Source of the DNA: Schizochytrium sp. CCTCC M209059
Lineage: Eukaryota > Sar > Bigyra > Thraustochytrida > Thraustochytriidae
Assembly (NCBI GenBank): GCA_000818945.1
Contig: KN805374.1
Span: 1-64,000, forward strand
Length of the DNA: 64,000 nt
Direction of reading: 5' to 3'
Position numbers and translations under genes: made by a program. How positions within the stretch are numbered: the first letter of the stretch is position 1; every line of letters starts with the position of its first letter. Shown piece by piece: positions 18,761 through 29,632 of the stretch. The notes beneath the pieces were generated by a model. The model ran no database searches, had not been told where the DNA came from, and worked only from the letters and a program-made list of their open reading frames with translations.

Positions 18761-19624
18761 TCATCTCAGTGTCACGTCCTCCGACACAGTACCGGCCAAT
18801 TTACCCGTCGTTGCATTACTGGGATCGTCCTTGGCGTTGCTCACATCTCTTGGGTTGCGAGGATGCGGGTCAAAAGAGTACATTGCGATAAAAACCATGA
18901 GGGAGACGATGCAGACGAATTGCGCTGCCGCACGCATCTCGTTGACGGCGCTGCACTCGTCGTAGCTCCAAAGAAGAGTCAAGGTGGGGTCCTCGGGAAG
19001 GGCGTTGGACTCGCAATAGTCTACGTTTCCAATTTCATCGATGCACTCATCCATCGGAAGACGCGACCACGAACACACGAGGCCGAGACCCACGGGAATG
19101 TAAAGAATAAAGGCGATCATCAAGAGTCCGAGCGTAATGTATCGTGGAAGCATGAGCTTGGCAAAACGCTCATGTTGGGGGCGCAGGGTGCGATAAATAC
19201 TGATGCTTACGCAGGCGTGCCCGACGACAAAGACAAAAAACACGTACGCCGAATACGCGTGGAGGGCCTCGTGCTTGCTGGTGTCGAAGATGGAAAGTAG
19301 TGTGCTGGCGATTGCAGCCACAACGCCGAGTACTGAAGCTGCAATGTTTCTGCACTTGATCTCACTGCCGGGGATCCAGTTGAGGATGTACACGAATTGC
19401 AGCACGTGAAAGCCGATGAGTAGCATGCTGGCCGCCGTGATGAAACTCGCAAAGACGTAGTACGCGGGTTTGTCGCGGCCCGTGTCAGAAAAGTAGGGCA
19501 GAGTAAGGCCACCTACATAGGTATTCCTGCTTGCAGCGATGCCGATGCACGTCACGTATGCCAGCACGATGAGGCTTGCCCCCGCTCCGGCGAGCGCAGC
19601 CCGCACCGTCCACAAGCTCACCAT
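18761..19624 (-). CDS. six-span FRAG1/DRAM/Sfk1-family membrane protein (copy 2)
   Basis: 287 residues from the ATG at 19624 (MVSLWTVRAALAG). Close paralogue of copy 1 throughout, including PYFSDTGRDKPAYYVFA, six predicted spans and the lumenal DECI...Y-C cysteine pair. Both 5' and 3' flanks also align with those of copy 1, so gene and surroundings were duplicated as one block of at least 1.3 kb. No disabling change is seen, so both copies are probably functional. A TAGGCCTAG palindrome lies 280 bp upstream of the start. Confidence 0.85.
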   Translation of the reverse strand: MVSLWTVRAALAGAGASLIVLAYVTCIGIAASRNTYVGGLTLPYFSDTGRDKPAYYVFASFITAASMLLIGFHVLQFVYILNWIPGSEIKCRNIAASVLGVVAAIASTLLSIFDTSKHEALHAYSAYVFFVFVVGHACVSISIYRTLRPQHERFAKLMLPRYITLGLLMIAFILYIPVGLGLVCSWSRLPMDECIDEIGNVDYCESNALPEDPTLTLLWSYDECSAVNEMRAAAQFVCIVSLMVFIAMYSFDPHPRNPRDVSNAKDDPSNATTGKLAGTVSEDVTLR

Positions 19625-20555
19625 GCTGCTGTGCTGCTGCTGGTGACTGCCGCGGCTGCTGTTGGGTCCCAATCAGCCCACGTTTCCTGGCCTCTTTCTT
19701 GCGACCGGGGGTTGGACTCCGTCAGTCAGTCGCTTGCACGCGCTGACCCGGCGCGACGTCTTGGAACGCGTCGAGCCACGCGACAAGGTTCACCAAGACC
19801 GAGTGGAATCGGGTCTGCTGCATGCTTGCTTGCATTTGCTTTCTTGATTGCTTTTGGTCGATCACTCGAACTCCCAAGATTGCACACCCTGTCCCGCGCT
19901 CGCTAGGCCTAGGGCCGTGGTAGACATAACGGTAGAGTCACCGACCGATTTCTTGAGCTAGCTGGCGATGGCTTGCGGGGGATGGGGGATCGGCCCATGC
20001 ATCAACGCTCATCATGATGTCTCCGCATTGTCCCTGCGGAATGCATACCGATCACCGTGTCTGGTGGGCAGGCAAGCTGACTGGCTGGCTGGCTGGCTGG
20101 TTGACAGGCTGGCTGGCCTGCTCGCCGGCGGTTCCATCATGGTCACCTTCGTTAACGTCCCCTCAAAATGAACGCGTTGACGAGCTGCGGATCGTTGGTC
20201 TTGCCACGCGTACGTATAGGGTGGTAATGCTTCGACATTATTTCTTACTTGGGAACTTTTTGAGGGGAGAAGCCCAATTACTACTGATCAGGAAAGCGAC
20301 GATCTCGTTGTGATCGGCCAAGCGTGGAATGTCACACGCACATCGACGTGTCGTGGTTGCGCTGGCGACTCGACGTCGAATAATCGAGAGTGAGATGAAG
20401 GTTTGGCTCGACCGTACAAAGCGTAAGTCGTCTCTTCTTCTCCTTTTATTTCTTTTGTTCGATACATGGACGATACATGCTTCGAACGTACAAACAGGAG
20501 ATGCTTTGTCGAGATGAACACAAGTCACGGCACACATGCGCAGAACAACTACACA
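19625..20555. other. intergenic region upstream of copy 2
   Basis: Duplicated flank with copy 1 (19630-20130), a GGCT tetranucleotide run (about 20078-20115) and TAGGCCTAG at 19904. Remaining short frames have no family resemblance. Confidence 0.45.
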
Positions 20556-21392
20556 CTACACCTTGCTATCTCCCGTACGTACCTGCGGCGCAGGATCGAG
20601 CGCGTACAGGAAGATATAGGCTAAAAGACTAACGATCGAGATGAATTGGGTCACAGCGCGCATGACGTTCACCTCCGTGCAGTTATCGTACGCAAATAGC
20701 GTAGTGAGGGTTGCGTTGGACTCGTAAATCTTGTCCGTGCAATACTCCTCATCACCAACAATGGTGATGCAGTCGTCGAGGGGAAGGCGTGTCCACTCGC
20801 ACGCCAGCGCGAGGCCAACAGGAATGTAGCCGAGAAAGCCAACGGTCAAAGTGGCCATGACAATGTAGCGCGAAATGATAAGGCAGCCGCCGTGGGTCTC
20901 GGGAAAGCGCGCAGCCAAGAATCTGCAAATGGCGATACTGAAGCTACAGTGCAGAATAATGAGAATGAAGAAAACGTAGGCCGAGTATGAGTGGAGGGCA
21001 CTATAATTTCCCGTGTCAAAGATGGACAACAGGATGCTGCCGATGGGCGCGATGCAGCCAAAGATGGTGGCCGTGATGTTTCGGCACTTGACTTCGCCCC
21101 CAGGGACCCACGCTTGGACGTAGTAGTACTGCATGATCATGAAAGGGAACATGCACACGCTCGCCACTGTGTTGAGCGTCGCAAAGATGTAGTACGCCGG
21201 TTTGTCGCGCCCCGTGTCGGAAAAGTACGGAAAGGGCAAGCCACCAATGTACGTGTCGCTCGCGATCGCGATCGCGATGCACGTCACGTACGAGATGAAG
21301 ATGAGCCCCGACGCGATGGCCGCCATGGCCGTCCGCGCCTTCCATACGCCAGGAGACATGGTACTCGAAGGCGTCCCCTCGTCCGCGAGCAT
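20556..21392 (-). CDS. six-span FRAG1/DRAM/Sfk1-family membrane protein (copy 3, divergent)
   Basis: 278 residues from the ATG at 21392 (MLADEGTPSS); a later ATG at 21359 (MSPGVWKART) is also possible. It has the same architecture as copies 1 and 2, with PYFSDTGRDKPAYYIFA, GGEVKCRN and six hydrophobic spans. It is clearly more diverged in sequence, and its flanks are not shared. The order of duplication was therefore probably copy 3 versus an ancestor of copies 1 and 2, then a recent duplication of the latter. Cys pairs in the loop before the last span are conserved (DDC...YC, NC). Confidence 0.85.
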   Translation of the reverse strand: MLADEGTPSSTMSPGVWKARTAMAAIASGLIFISYVTCIAIAIASDTYIGGLPFPYFSDTGRDKPAYYIFATLNTVASVCMFPFMIMQYYYVQAWVPGGEVKCRNITATIFGCIAPIGSILLSIFDTGNYSALHSYSAYVFFILIILHCSFSIAICRFLAARFPETHGGCLIISRYIVMATLTVGFLGYIPVGLALACEWTRLPLDDCITIVGDEEYCTDKIYESNATLTTLFAYDNCTEVNVMRAVTQFISIVSLLAYIFLYALDPAPQVRTGDSKV

Positions 21393-22610
21393 CTCCGGAG
21401 GTATGACTGCACACACGCTTGTCGGACACGTCTCTTCGGCTATACCCCTAGTGGTGCGAGCTTGATAACGAGGTTAGGATTTTGCTGCATTTCCATCTCC
21501 ACTACGTGCCCTGCTTATTGGCAGCCAGCAGCAGGCTATTAGTTTGCACTGGCGTAGTGTGCGATGGATCACCAGCCAGCCAGCCAGCCAGCCAACCAAC
21601 CAACCAGCCAGCAAGCCACAGCATCGACCAGCTGCGAACCGTACCCGACCGGACCGGACCCGACCGGACCAAACCGGACCGACGCGCGTGACGTTTTCTT
21701 TCACGCCCCAGCACATCATCATAGTTGCTCGCAGCGATGGAGAGAGAGAGAAGCGAAAATAAGCAATGGTGCTCGGCATCGCTATCGCGGCCTGCCGTTT
21801 GTATGTTTTGCAGCTGCAGGCTGCTGCAACTGCAAGGTTCCATTGTTCGCAAACTTTTACGGCGGGCGTCAAGCAGGGGAGCGTTCTCCTCCTCCTCCTC
21901 CTCCTCCTTCTCGTCGTCCTCTTTTGCTTCCCCATCGATCATCTTCGACGCACGCGCTGCATGCACCAACCATCGCCAGGCCATCTGCAGTCAACTGCAG
22001 CTGCTGCGGCGGCGAGCTTGGCTTTCGCTCGTGCCAGCCGCCAGGGGACGGCAGCGGCAAGGCGTGCAGCGGCGGCGTACTTTGCCAAAGCGGCCAAAGC
22101 GGCCCACGGAGCGATGGTGATCGTGATGATAAGATGATGATGATGTCTCCTGGCTGGAAAAGCTCCGGCCCGACGCGATTGTCGCATGGCCTGGTGAGGA
22201 GAAAACGGACCCAGGGCCAGCCTGAGGGGATGAAGGGCAGAAAGAGGTAGGGGAGGGAGGGGAGGAGGGGGTGTCCTCAGTGGCAGAGAGCCCACAGCCG
22301 TGGCCACCGCCATTTTTGTCCTCGGTGGTGGCGGGTCCGCCCCGCAGGCCGGTAAAAAGAAGACTTTTGAAAAGTTGAGGGCTTCCCTTCCATGGCCAAC
22401 GCGGCGCCCACAAGTTGCGGCCATTGGTCGCTGGCTGCAGCCTCGCAGCTGCCATGGTCGTTGCACTCGCGCCCATCTTGGCAGCATGCAATGCGCCAGG
22501 CCTATCAGGCGGCACGGGCTAACTTGAAGAGCTGCAGCGAGGTGGGCGGCCGACTCGTGAAAACTGGCTTTCACTTGGTTGATGTGGTCACGGTGGCAAA
22601 TCGAGTAGCC

Positions 22611-22644
<34 letters not shown>

Positions 22645-22969
22645 GGACAGACAGACGGTGAGAGAAAGAGAGAACCTCCCAAGATAGTAAAAGTACTCGA
22701 TTTTGATGAGGAGGGGGCGCGATCTGCAGCAGCTGGCTGCTGCACTGGTGGCTATTGTAACTTTTGAACGAAGATGCGCCGCACCATGCAGCTGCAGCAA
22801 GCGCTGCGCCGTGTTCTCGCGCGTGCAGAGCACAAACTGTTCACGAGGAAGAAGGAGAGAAGGGGGGGGGGAAGAATGGTTGATCGAAGAAAGCGAAAAA
22901 ATCATCTAGAATATACAGTGCCGAAGTGGCACGCGGTGAATCAAAAAGGGTTAGCGTATAGCAGCATGC
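21393..22969. other. gene-free, microsatellite-rich stretch
   Basis: Holds CCAG/CCAA tetranucleotide runs (about 21572-21612), a GACCG-rich run (about 21645-21690), a CTCCTC run (about 21886-21910) and (GACA)n (about 22612-22656). No open frame here shows a recognisable domain. Confidence 0.5.
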
Positions 22970-24001
22970 TTACTTGGTCTTGTCGCCGACGACCGGGCAG
23001 TTCTTGTCCTCACCGGCGACGGACTTGTAGGCCTCGGCGGCCTTCTCGTGCGTGGCCTCGGCAGCCTCGTTGGCCTTCTGCTTGGCGTACTCCTTGTCCT
23101 CCTGAAGAGTGTGCTTGGCGCTCTCGAGCTTCTCGGAGGCAACGTCGGCAGCCTCGTTGGCCTTCTCCTTGGCGTACACCTTGTCCTCCTGAAGGGTGCT
23201 CTTGGCGCTCTCGAGCTTGTCCGAGGCGACCTCGGCGGCCTCGTCCTTCTTCTCAAAAAGGGTCTCGCGGACGCTCTCGACGGTCTCCTTGACGTACTCG
23301 ACGGCCTCGTCCTTCTTCTCGAGGAGCTCCTCGGCCTTCTCCTGGGCGTACTCGGTCCAGGTCTCGGCCTTGTCGTCGGCCTCCTTCTTGAGCTCCTCCT
23401 TCTTCTCGGCGCCCTGGTCGGCGAGCTCGCTGGCCTTATCCTTGGCCTGCTCGGCCTTGTCCTCGGCGGTGGACTTGGCTTCCTGAGCCTTGTCCTTGGC
23501 GGTCTCCTTGAGGTCCTCGGCCTTGGAGGAGGCCTCGTTGGCCTTCTCGTCGGCGGTCTTCTTGGCCTCCTGAGCCTTGTCCTGGGCGTCGCTCTTGAGC
23601 TCCTCCTTCTTGTCGGCGGCCTTGTCAGCCTTCTCGTCGGCGGTCTTCTTGGCCTCCTGAGCCTTGTCTTGGGCATCGCTCTTGAGCTCCTCCTTCTTGT
23701 CGGCGGCCTTGTCAGCCTTGTCATCGGCGGTCTTCTTGGCCTCCTCCTTCTTGTCCTCGGCGTCCGACATCATGCTGTTGGCCTTGTCCTTGAGCTCATC
23801 CTTCTTCTCCGAGGCGTAGTTGGTCCACTCCTCCTTCTTCTCCGAGAGCTCGTTGAGGGCCTTGTCCTTGTTCTCCTGGGCGCGGTTCGAGGCCTCGGTG
23901 AGGTTCTCCGAGGCGCGGTTCTTGGCGGCCTGCGCGGTCTCCGAGATGTCGTTGCCCGTCTTCTTGAGCTGGGTCTGCACGTTGTTGTCGTCGTAACCCA
24001 T
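22970..24001 (-). CDS. LEA-like hydrophilic repeat protein
   Basis: 343 residues from the ATG at 24001 (MGYDDNNVQTQLKK); an upstream in-frame ATG (24223) would add a Gln/Arg-rich leader that crosses a GGCA repeat and is less likely. Almost the entire protein is Ala/Lys/Glu/Asp-rich, in 11-residue-like repeats, as in group 3 late-embryogenesis-abundant proteins. The unit ADKAADKKEELKSDAQDKAQ occurs twice almost unchanged, and a unit around EKLESAK.TLQEDK.YAK occurs twice near the C terminus. Tyr and Trp are rare, and no membrane span is seen. Family role: protection of proteins and membranes during desiccation, freezing or osmotic stress. For a marine protist, osmotic protection is plausible inference. 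Confidence 0.8.
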   Translation of the reverse strand: MGYDDNNVQTQLKKTGNDISETAQAAKNRASENLTEASNRAQENKDKALNELSEKKEEWTNYASEKKDELKDKANSMMSDAEDKKEEAKKTADDKADKAADKKEELKSDAQDKAQEAKKTADEKADKAADKKEELKSDAQDKAQEAKKTADEKANEASSKAEDLKETAKDKAQEAKSTAEDKAEQAKDKASELADQGAEKKEELKKEADDKAETWTEYAQEKAEELLEKKDEAVEYVKETVESVRETLFEKKDEAAEVASDKLESAKSTLQEDKVYAKEKANEAADVASEKLESAKHTLQEDKEYAKQKANEAAEATHEKAAEAYKSVAGEDKNCPVVGDKTK

Positions 24002-24762
24002 CTTGCTTGTCTTGTCTCGAGTCTTCGCTGAGTGCTCGCTTTCCTTGGCTTTGTCTTTCGGCTTTTGCTTTTGGCTTTTGCTTTGGTTTGCTTTCGAGTT
24101 GCGGTTCTGCTGCTCCCGGCGCGCGCCCGTGCCGCCCTTCGCCGGGCCTTCGCCTCCCCGCCTGCCTGCCTGCCTGCCTGCCTGCCGCTGAGCCCGCTGC
24201 TCTGCTTCCGCCTCGCCTGACACTCACGCCGCAGAGCTTCGTTCGCGAGCCAGAACCGTCCTCGCCTTCCGCGGCGGCGCGCTCCCGGCGGCCCCGCACG
24301 GAAGGGAGGAACGCGCGGGGAAGCTCTGCGTGCGTCTCTGGGCACGCAGGCGGCCAGCAACCAAGGTGCACTGCACGCACTGCACGCACTGCACGCGCGA
24401 GGGCGAGAGCGGCCGCGCAGGAGGCGCAGACGCTGGCTGCCCGGCCGCCATGGCCGCTGTCCGGGCCGCCTTGGCTCGCCAAGCCTCGCCGCCACGCCAC
24501 GCCGAGCCTCCGCCCGCGAGTCTTAGCCGTGGACGGCAGAGGCGTCGGTCAGTCAGCCAACCGGGGCAGCGGCCATGGCGGCTGCGGCCATGGCGGCAGG
24601 CGCCTGATCTTCGTCGCGGCAAGCTCGTCCGTCCGTCGCCAGAGCCGCCGTCGCGCCGACCTCTGAGCTGCGCTGATCAGAGAGCGAGCGCGGCCACCAG
24701 CCTGGCGGCGCAGAATGCCAGCGCTGGTGCGGTGGCCGATGAGCCTCAGGCCGCGAAGCAGC

Positions 24763-24801
<39 letters not shown>

Positions 24802-26164
24802 GGCAGCCAGTAGCAGAAGGCCGCTCTCGGCGCGAACGCCTTCATCCTCGCCATACTGCCACTGTGACTCCACCGTGCACCCCGCACCTGCGGTACGGGA
24901 CGCGCGCTCGGTGTCCCACCCGCCTCGCTGTACCTCGGTCGGCGCGGAAGCGATGAGGAACGAGCGAAGCTTGCTGTTGCTTTGATGCTTGCTGGTGCTA
25001 GCTAGCTACACTAGGTAGCTGCTGGCAGCTAGCTTGCACGGGGCCCCGGAGCCGGGAGTCAGCGGTGACGGCGCGCTCGCGATGGCGCTGCACGCGACGG
25101 CGAGACCGCGACAGCGATGTAGGCGAGGGAAACGAACGAATGAATGAACGAATGGATAAACAAACAAACGAATGAACGAACGCCTGCGCAGCGAGAGACG
25201 CGAGGAAAGGGGTCAGGCTCGCGGTTTGGTCAGCGGTCGCACGCACGATGGGGCGAGCGAGACGAGGCGTCGTTCAGCAGGCTGGGTCGTCCTGGGCGGC
25301 GGCGAGGCCTCATGGCAGCGAGCCGCTGCTGCTACTCTTTCCGCAGACAGTCACGAGAAGAAAATCTAGACCCTTGTAGACAGCTTCCTAACTTCTTATG
25401 ATCTCGCTGACGCTCGCATCGCGGCCGCACCGCGCGTCCGTCGGTCTTGGCCTCAGCGCTTCAAGAAGCCTCGCCAACCTGGTGTGAGCCAAGCAAGGCA
25501 ACTTAAAGTGCCACTCTCTCCCCCCCCCCAATCCGGCGGCGAAGCTCAGATTTGAGCCTCTGGCGCTGGCTAGAAAAGACAGGCTCGCACCGCACGGGAC
25601 CGTACGGGACCGCACGATACCGCTCAGGAGCGACCGCACGTACACCGCACCTGCCCTTGATCCGTGCGGTGGGAGGCCGCCAAAATGGGGCGAAAGATGC
25701 TGTCTGTACTACGAATCACTACGTGCGGATGTAATGGCGTCAGAAGCTCTGCTGCTGGCAGTATGCCTGCGCTGCAATGGTTGCAATGATGTGGAGGGCG
25801 ACGCTCTGCGCGGCAGGGGCCAATATGGAGATCAAGACCCAACGAGACCCTGCTTTCTTCCTTCCTTGACCTTGCAACCAAAGCCATGGGTGTCATTGTC
25901 AGCAGCTACAGAAAAGGGAACGAGGAAATAATCGTGCTTGGATTGGAAAAATTACACTGGTCTAGTTGTAGGCCTAGTTGCCGTTGATGTAGGTAGCTGC
26001 AGCTGATCAAACGCTGAGTATCAAGGGCAATCGGTCAACAGGCATGGAAGGGCCCGCACTGCACGTTCAAAGTATAGGCTTTTCAGGAGAACAAAAACGG
26101 CATGAGAGCGTAGTAACTCTTTTGAAAAAAAAAGCCTACTGCTTGCCGTTCAGAACGTCGAGGA
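24002..26164. other. gene-free stretch with CAG repeat
   Basis: Contains GCCT tetranucleotide repeats (about 24163-24184), a 12-bp TGCACGCACTGC repeat (about 24369-24390), a (CAG) run of about 11 units (24765-24797), an 11-C tract (about 25511-25521) and TAGGCCTAG at 25969. The open frame that turns the CAG run into polyglutamine has no domain and unlike codon use. Confidence 0.5.
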
Positions 26165-26755
26165 CTAATTCGAGGTAATCCGGTTCTCAAGGGCACCCTT
26201 GGGCAGGGTCGAAAGCGCAATGGCTCCAATGTGCTCCTCGTAAGTCTTGTTAATGAGGATACGTGCAGCGCTGTCCGTACCGTCGCTTGGATACCACCGA
26301 AGCGTTACCTTTCCCGTACCAGACCCATCCTGCGGAGATAGCCAGCTCTGCATGCCGACAATTTCCACGCAGCGTGGACGCGTCGTGGGTCGCTCAAGCG
26401 CCTGCATCTGATCGTAGTGGATGCGCGTGTATGGTGCGAAAGACTCAACGTCGATGCCTAGCGGCGCTGCAACCTGCGTCAAGGCTGGTTTGTCTAGCAG
26501 CGTGTATACCGCCTGCGAAGTCACCACGTAAATCTCGTGCTGCATCCGCAGCCGCGTTGCCTGCGCCTTTTTGCCGCCGCCGCCGAGACACCCGAGGCAT
26601 CCTTGCATGCGCTGCACGACCTCGTCGATCTTAACATCCAAAGGATGGAACACGTCAATGATGGCTTCCCCCGAGCTCGAGAGCTTGCCGCTAAGCAGCG
26701 TCTCCACGCGTCGCAGGAGCTCCGCGCTTCCCTGCTGATGCCTTGTCATGGCCAT
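26165..26755 (-). CDS. conserved-looking protein of unknown function
   Basis: 196 residues from ATG at 26755. I do not recognise a family. Visible features: an N-terminal amphipathic stretch, a DVFHPLD segment, a cysteine/glycine cluster (CLGCLGGGGKK, about 53-63) that could be palmitoylated or bind a surface, and a C-terminal half alternating hydrophobic and polar residues like a beta-rich domain (EIYVVTSQAVYTLLDKP; VTLRWYPSDGTD). No signal peptide or membrane span. Amino-acid composition and the clean ATG-to-stop frame argue for a real gene. Divergent from OLA1. Confidence 0.6.
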   Translation of the reverse strand: MAMTRHQQGSAELLRRVETLLSGKLSSSGEAIIDVFHPLDVKIDEVVQRMQGCLGCLGGGGKKAQATRLRMQHEIYVVTSQAVYTLLDKPALTQVAAPLGIDVESFAPYTRIHYDQMQALERPTTRPRCVEIVGMQSWLSPQDGSGTGKVTLRWYPSDGTDSAARILINKTYEEHIGAIALSTLPKGALENRITSN

Positions 26756-27684
26756 CCTTGTCTTGTTCTGTCCTGTCCAGTCTTGCCCGCACCCGGACTA
26801 CCTTGTCGAGCTCGCGGCTGGTCTACACGCTGGTGCTCTCCGCACGCGCTGGGCCCTCGCGCTCTCCCGGCGACAAACCCGAATGAAGACGGGTCGAGAG
26901 GTAGGCTTTGATGCTTTCTCTCGTGCATACCTGCGTGTGTGCGCGTGCTCGTGCAATGCACAACACAACGCTCCCTCCCTATCACTGGGTCTACATGCGC
27001 TGAGCTGTAAAAAGTCACAATAGTAGGTTTCTATTTGTTGTCCGCTTTGCTCCACTGTATCAATATCTCGTTCTTCACTTGCAAAAGGGAGCGGCATCCC
27101 AAGGCATGTGCGGCCGCGTCGCAGCGTGCAATTTAGTTCCGCTTGGTACTATAATACTAAGAAATAATGTGAAAAGCTCGGGGGTGCATTCAAATACATT
27201 TTCAATGAATATTCTACCTTACAGTAGTATGGAATATTTGAGCTGGGGGGGATCCGAGCGAACGACCGGCGGCCGAGGCAGCTCAACTTGACTACCAGGG
27301 AAAGAAGGCGCCAATCTTTGATCGCGATCGCTACAGAGTTCGTGCGCGCTCCTCTCACCACTTAGCTTTCCGCTCGCTCTCTCGCTCGTCCCTACTACGT
27401 ACGTTTCACTTGCGCCCGCAAGCTCTATCGCACGCGCGCACGCACGCACGCACGCACGCACGCACCACCCACGAGCGAACGGGCGGCTCACAGCCCGACT
27501 CTCGATCTGAGGCAAACGCGGCCCCTCGCGCCGCCGCCTCTGACAGACACTACCACTATTGCCGCCGCCACCGCAACGCAAGCACGTGAACGTGGACGCG
27601 GACAAACCCTCAAATGAGAAACCAACTAACAGCCGGACGACATTCTCGCGCGAAAAACAGCCCCTTTCAGAACAACAGGCCAAA
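26756..27684. promoter_or_regulatory. shared upstream region of the unknown gene (-) and OLA1 (+)
   Basis: Contains a (GCAC)n run (about 27431-27463) in the probable OLA1 leader. An in-frame extension upstream of the OLA1 ATG gives a non-homologous 43-residue leader and is not used. Confidence 0.45.
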
Positions 27685-29080
27685 ATGGCGCCCAAGAAGG
27701 CCGAGGAGGCGCCCAAGCGCGTGCTGCTGGGCCGGCCCGGCAACAACGTCAAGATGGGCATTGTGGGTCTCCCCAACGTGGGCAAGTCCTCCATGTTTAA
27801 CATCATGTCCAAGCTCTCCGTGGCGGCAGAGAATTTTCCCTTTTGCACCATCGACCCCAATGTGGCGCGCGTCCCCGTCCCGGACAAGCGCTTCAAGGAG
27901 CTCTGCACCATGTACAAACCCTCCAGCGAGGTTCCGGCCATGCTCACCATTACTGACATTGCCGGTCTTGTCAAGGGTGCTGCCGAGGGTGCTGGCCTTG
28001 GTAACGCCTTTCTCTCGCACATTCGCGCCGTCGACGGCATCTTCCACGTCTGCCGCGCCTTTGAAGACAAGGACGTCACCCACGTCGAGGAGAGCGTCGA
28101 CCCCGTGCGTGATCTCGAAATCATTCACTCCGAGCTCCGCAAAAAGGACATGGAGCAGTGCCAGACCTACATCACCAACAACAAGAACCTTTACGAGAAG
28201 AAGGTCGGTGGCAAGGAAAAGCAGTTCGAGTACGAGACCATTCAAAAGGCGCTCAAGGTCCTCAGCGAGGATGGCAAGGATATTCGCGCCGTCGAGTGGG
28301 AGGCCAAGGAGATTGAGATTCTCAACACCATGCAGTTTCTCACGGCCAAGCCCATGATCTACCTCGTCAACATTTCCAAAAAGGCCTTTATCGCAAAGGG
28401 CAACAAGTGGCTCCCCAAGATTGACGAGTTCGTCAAGGCGCGCGACTGCGGCGATCTCGTGCTTCCCTTTTCTGTCACCTTTGAGCAGGAGTGCATGGAT
28501 GCGGAGCTTGCTAACGGCCCCAAGGGCAAGCAGGAGTTCATGAAGACGGCTGGCGCCCGCACCATGATCCCCAAGATCATCAAGAGCGGCTACGAGGCGC
28601 TCAACCTCATTCACTACTTGTACGTTTTATCCTCTCCCTGTTGTTGTTCTCTGATGCCATGTGCCGTCGTTGTCATCTCGCTCATTTTCTCGCATACTCA
28701 CGCTCACTTGCACTCTATTCGTTTGACAAACACAGTACTGCCGGCAAGGACGAGGTCCGCGCCTGGTCCATCAAGGTTGGCACGCTCGCACCCAAGGCTG
28801 CCGGTATCATTCACACCGATTTCGAAAAGGGCTTCATCTCTGCCGATGTCATGCAGTTCGACACCCTCGTCGAGCTCAAGACTGAGGCTGCCGTCAAGGC
28901 TGCCGGCAAGCTCCAGATGAAGGGTCGCCAGTACGAGGTACGTTTTTGCCAACTTGCTTGCGTCCCCTTGTACTTACTTTTCCAATCAACACCGAGATCT
29001 AACATGCAACAACCTCTTTGTATCATTTACGCACACAGGTCCAGGACGGTGATATCATGCACTTCAAGTTCAACAACTAA
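27685..29080 (+). CDS. OLA1: Obg-like ATPase 1 (YchF family), three exons
   Basis: Exons 27685-28619, 28736-28937 and 29039-29080. Introns of 116 and 101 nt both have GTACGT donors and CACACAG acceptors. The spliced protein is 392 residues (human 396). G1 is GLPNVGKSS and G3 is DIAGLVKGA. The TGS domain is intact across the splice sites (HYFTAGKDEVRAW; then IHTDFEKGFI), ending in VQDGDIMHFKFNN. The family binds ATP rather than GTP and acts in ribosome-associated stress control. The G4-equivalent motif reads N-I-S-K instead of the usual N-x-x-E (NLSE/NMTE), an unusual change in the base-recognition loop. The start is set by MAPKKAEEAPKR, the usual N terminus. Confidence 0.96.
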
Positions 29081-29510
29081 GTTCGAGAGTCAGTTCAAGC
29101 CCCCACCCATCATAACGTAGTAGTGTTCCGAGGCTACCTGGTTCGTCAGCTTGACCATGTCGACTGCGTGGCGGAACATGCGACATCGACAAAGAAAGAA
29201 ACAAACGAAAAGAACGGAAATAGCACGAACCAAATTTGAAACACATTCTCGTTCTCTCTGATATCTCCGTTTTGTCCTGTTCATGTAGTACCCTTGTAGG
29301 CCTAGGTACTACTCGTAAACCCACGAGTATTATTCATGGATCCCTTGGCTGATGATCGTATGTCGTTACCCACGACTATTATTCATGGACCTCGGAGCGC
29401 CGATAGGCATACTACGCTTTCGCGTTTTGACGGATGAATAAGAGTGTGTGTGAGAGAGAGAGAGCGGAAAAGGTCGAGTCGTACTTCGACGCTTAACAAG
29501 CCAACAAGAG

Positions 29511-29543
<33 letters not shown>

Positions 29544-29632
29544 GAGAGAGCCAACAGGTCAAGCCGTACCTCGACGCTTGACGAGCGACCTTGCTCGCTC
29601 AGTCGCTCGCTCGCGCGTGGCTTTTGGCCGAG
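29081..29632. other. intergenic, GA-rich simple repeats
   Basis: OLA1 3' region with TAGGCCTAG at 29297, a short duplicated segment (CACGAGTATTATTCATGGA near 29322 and CACGACTATTATTCATGGA near 29371), and GAGA tracts (about 29453-29465 and 29509-29550). Confidence 0.45.

Noticed and set aside
23048..24031. 327-codon plus-strand frame, Leu/Gly/Val-rich, looks like membrane spans
   Set aside because: Antisense shadow of the LEA-like gene; the repeats of the LEA protein create the apparent hydrophobic repeats.
24330..24956. Open frame with a 12-Gln run
   Set aside because: Driven by a CAG microsatellite in a GC-rich region; no flanking domain or plausible start context.
27559..27684. In-frame 5' extension of OLA1
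   Set aside because: Adds 42 codons unlike any OLA1 and crosses the probable leader; MAPKK at 27685 matches the family start.
28620..28920. Unspliced continuation of the OLA1 exon 1 frame
   Set aside because: Loses the TGS domain; splicing at GTACGT/CACACAG restores it exactly.
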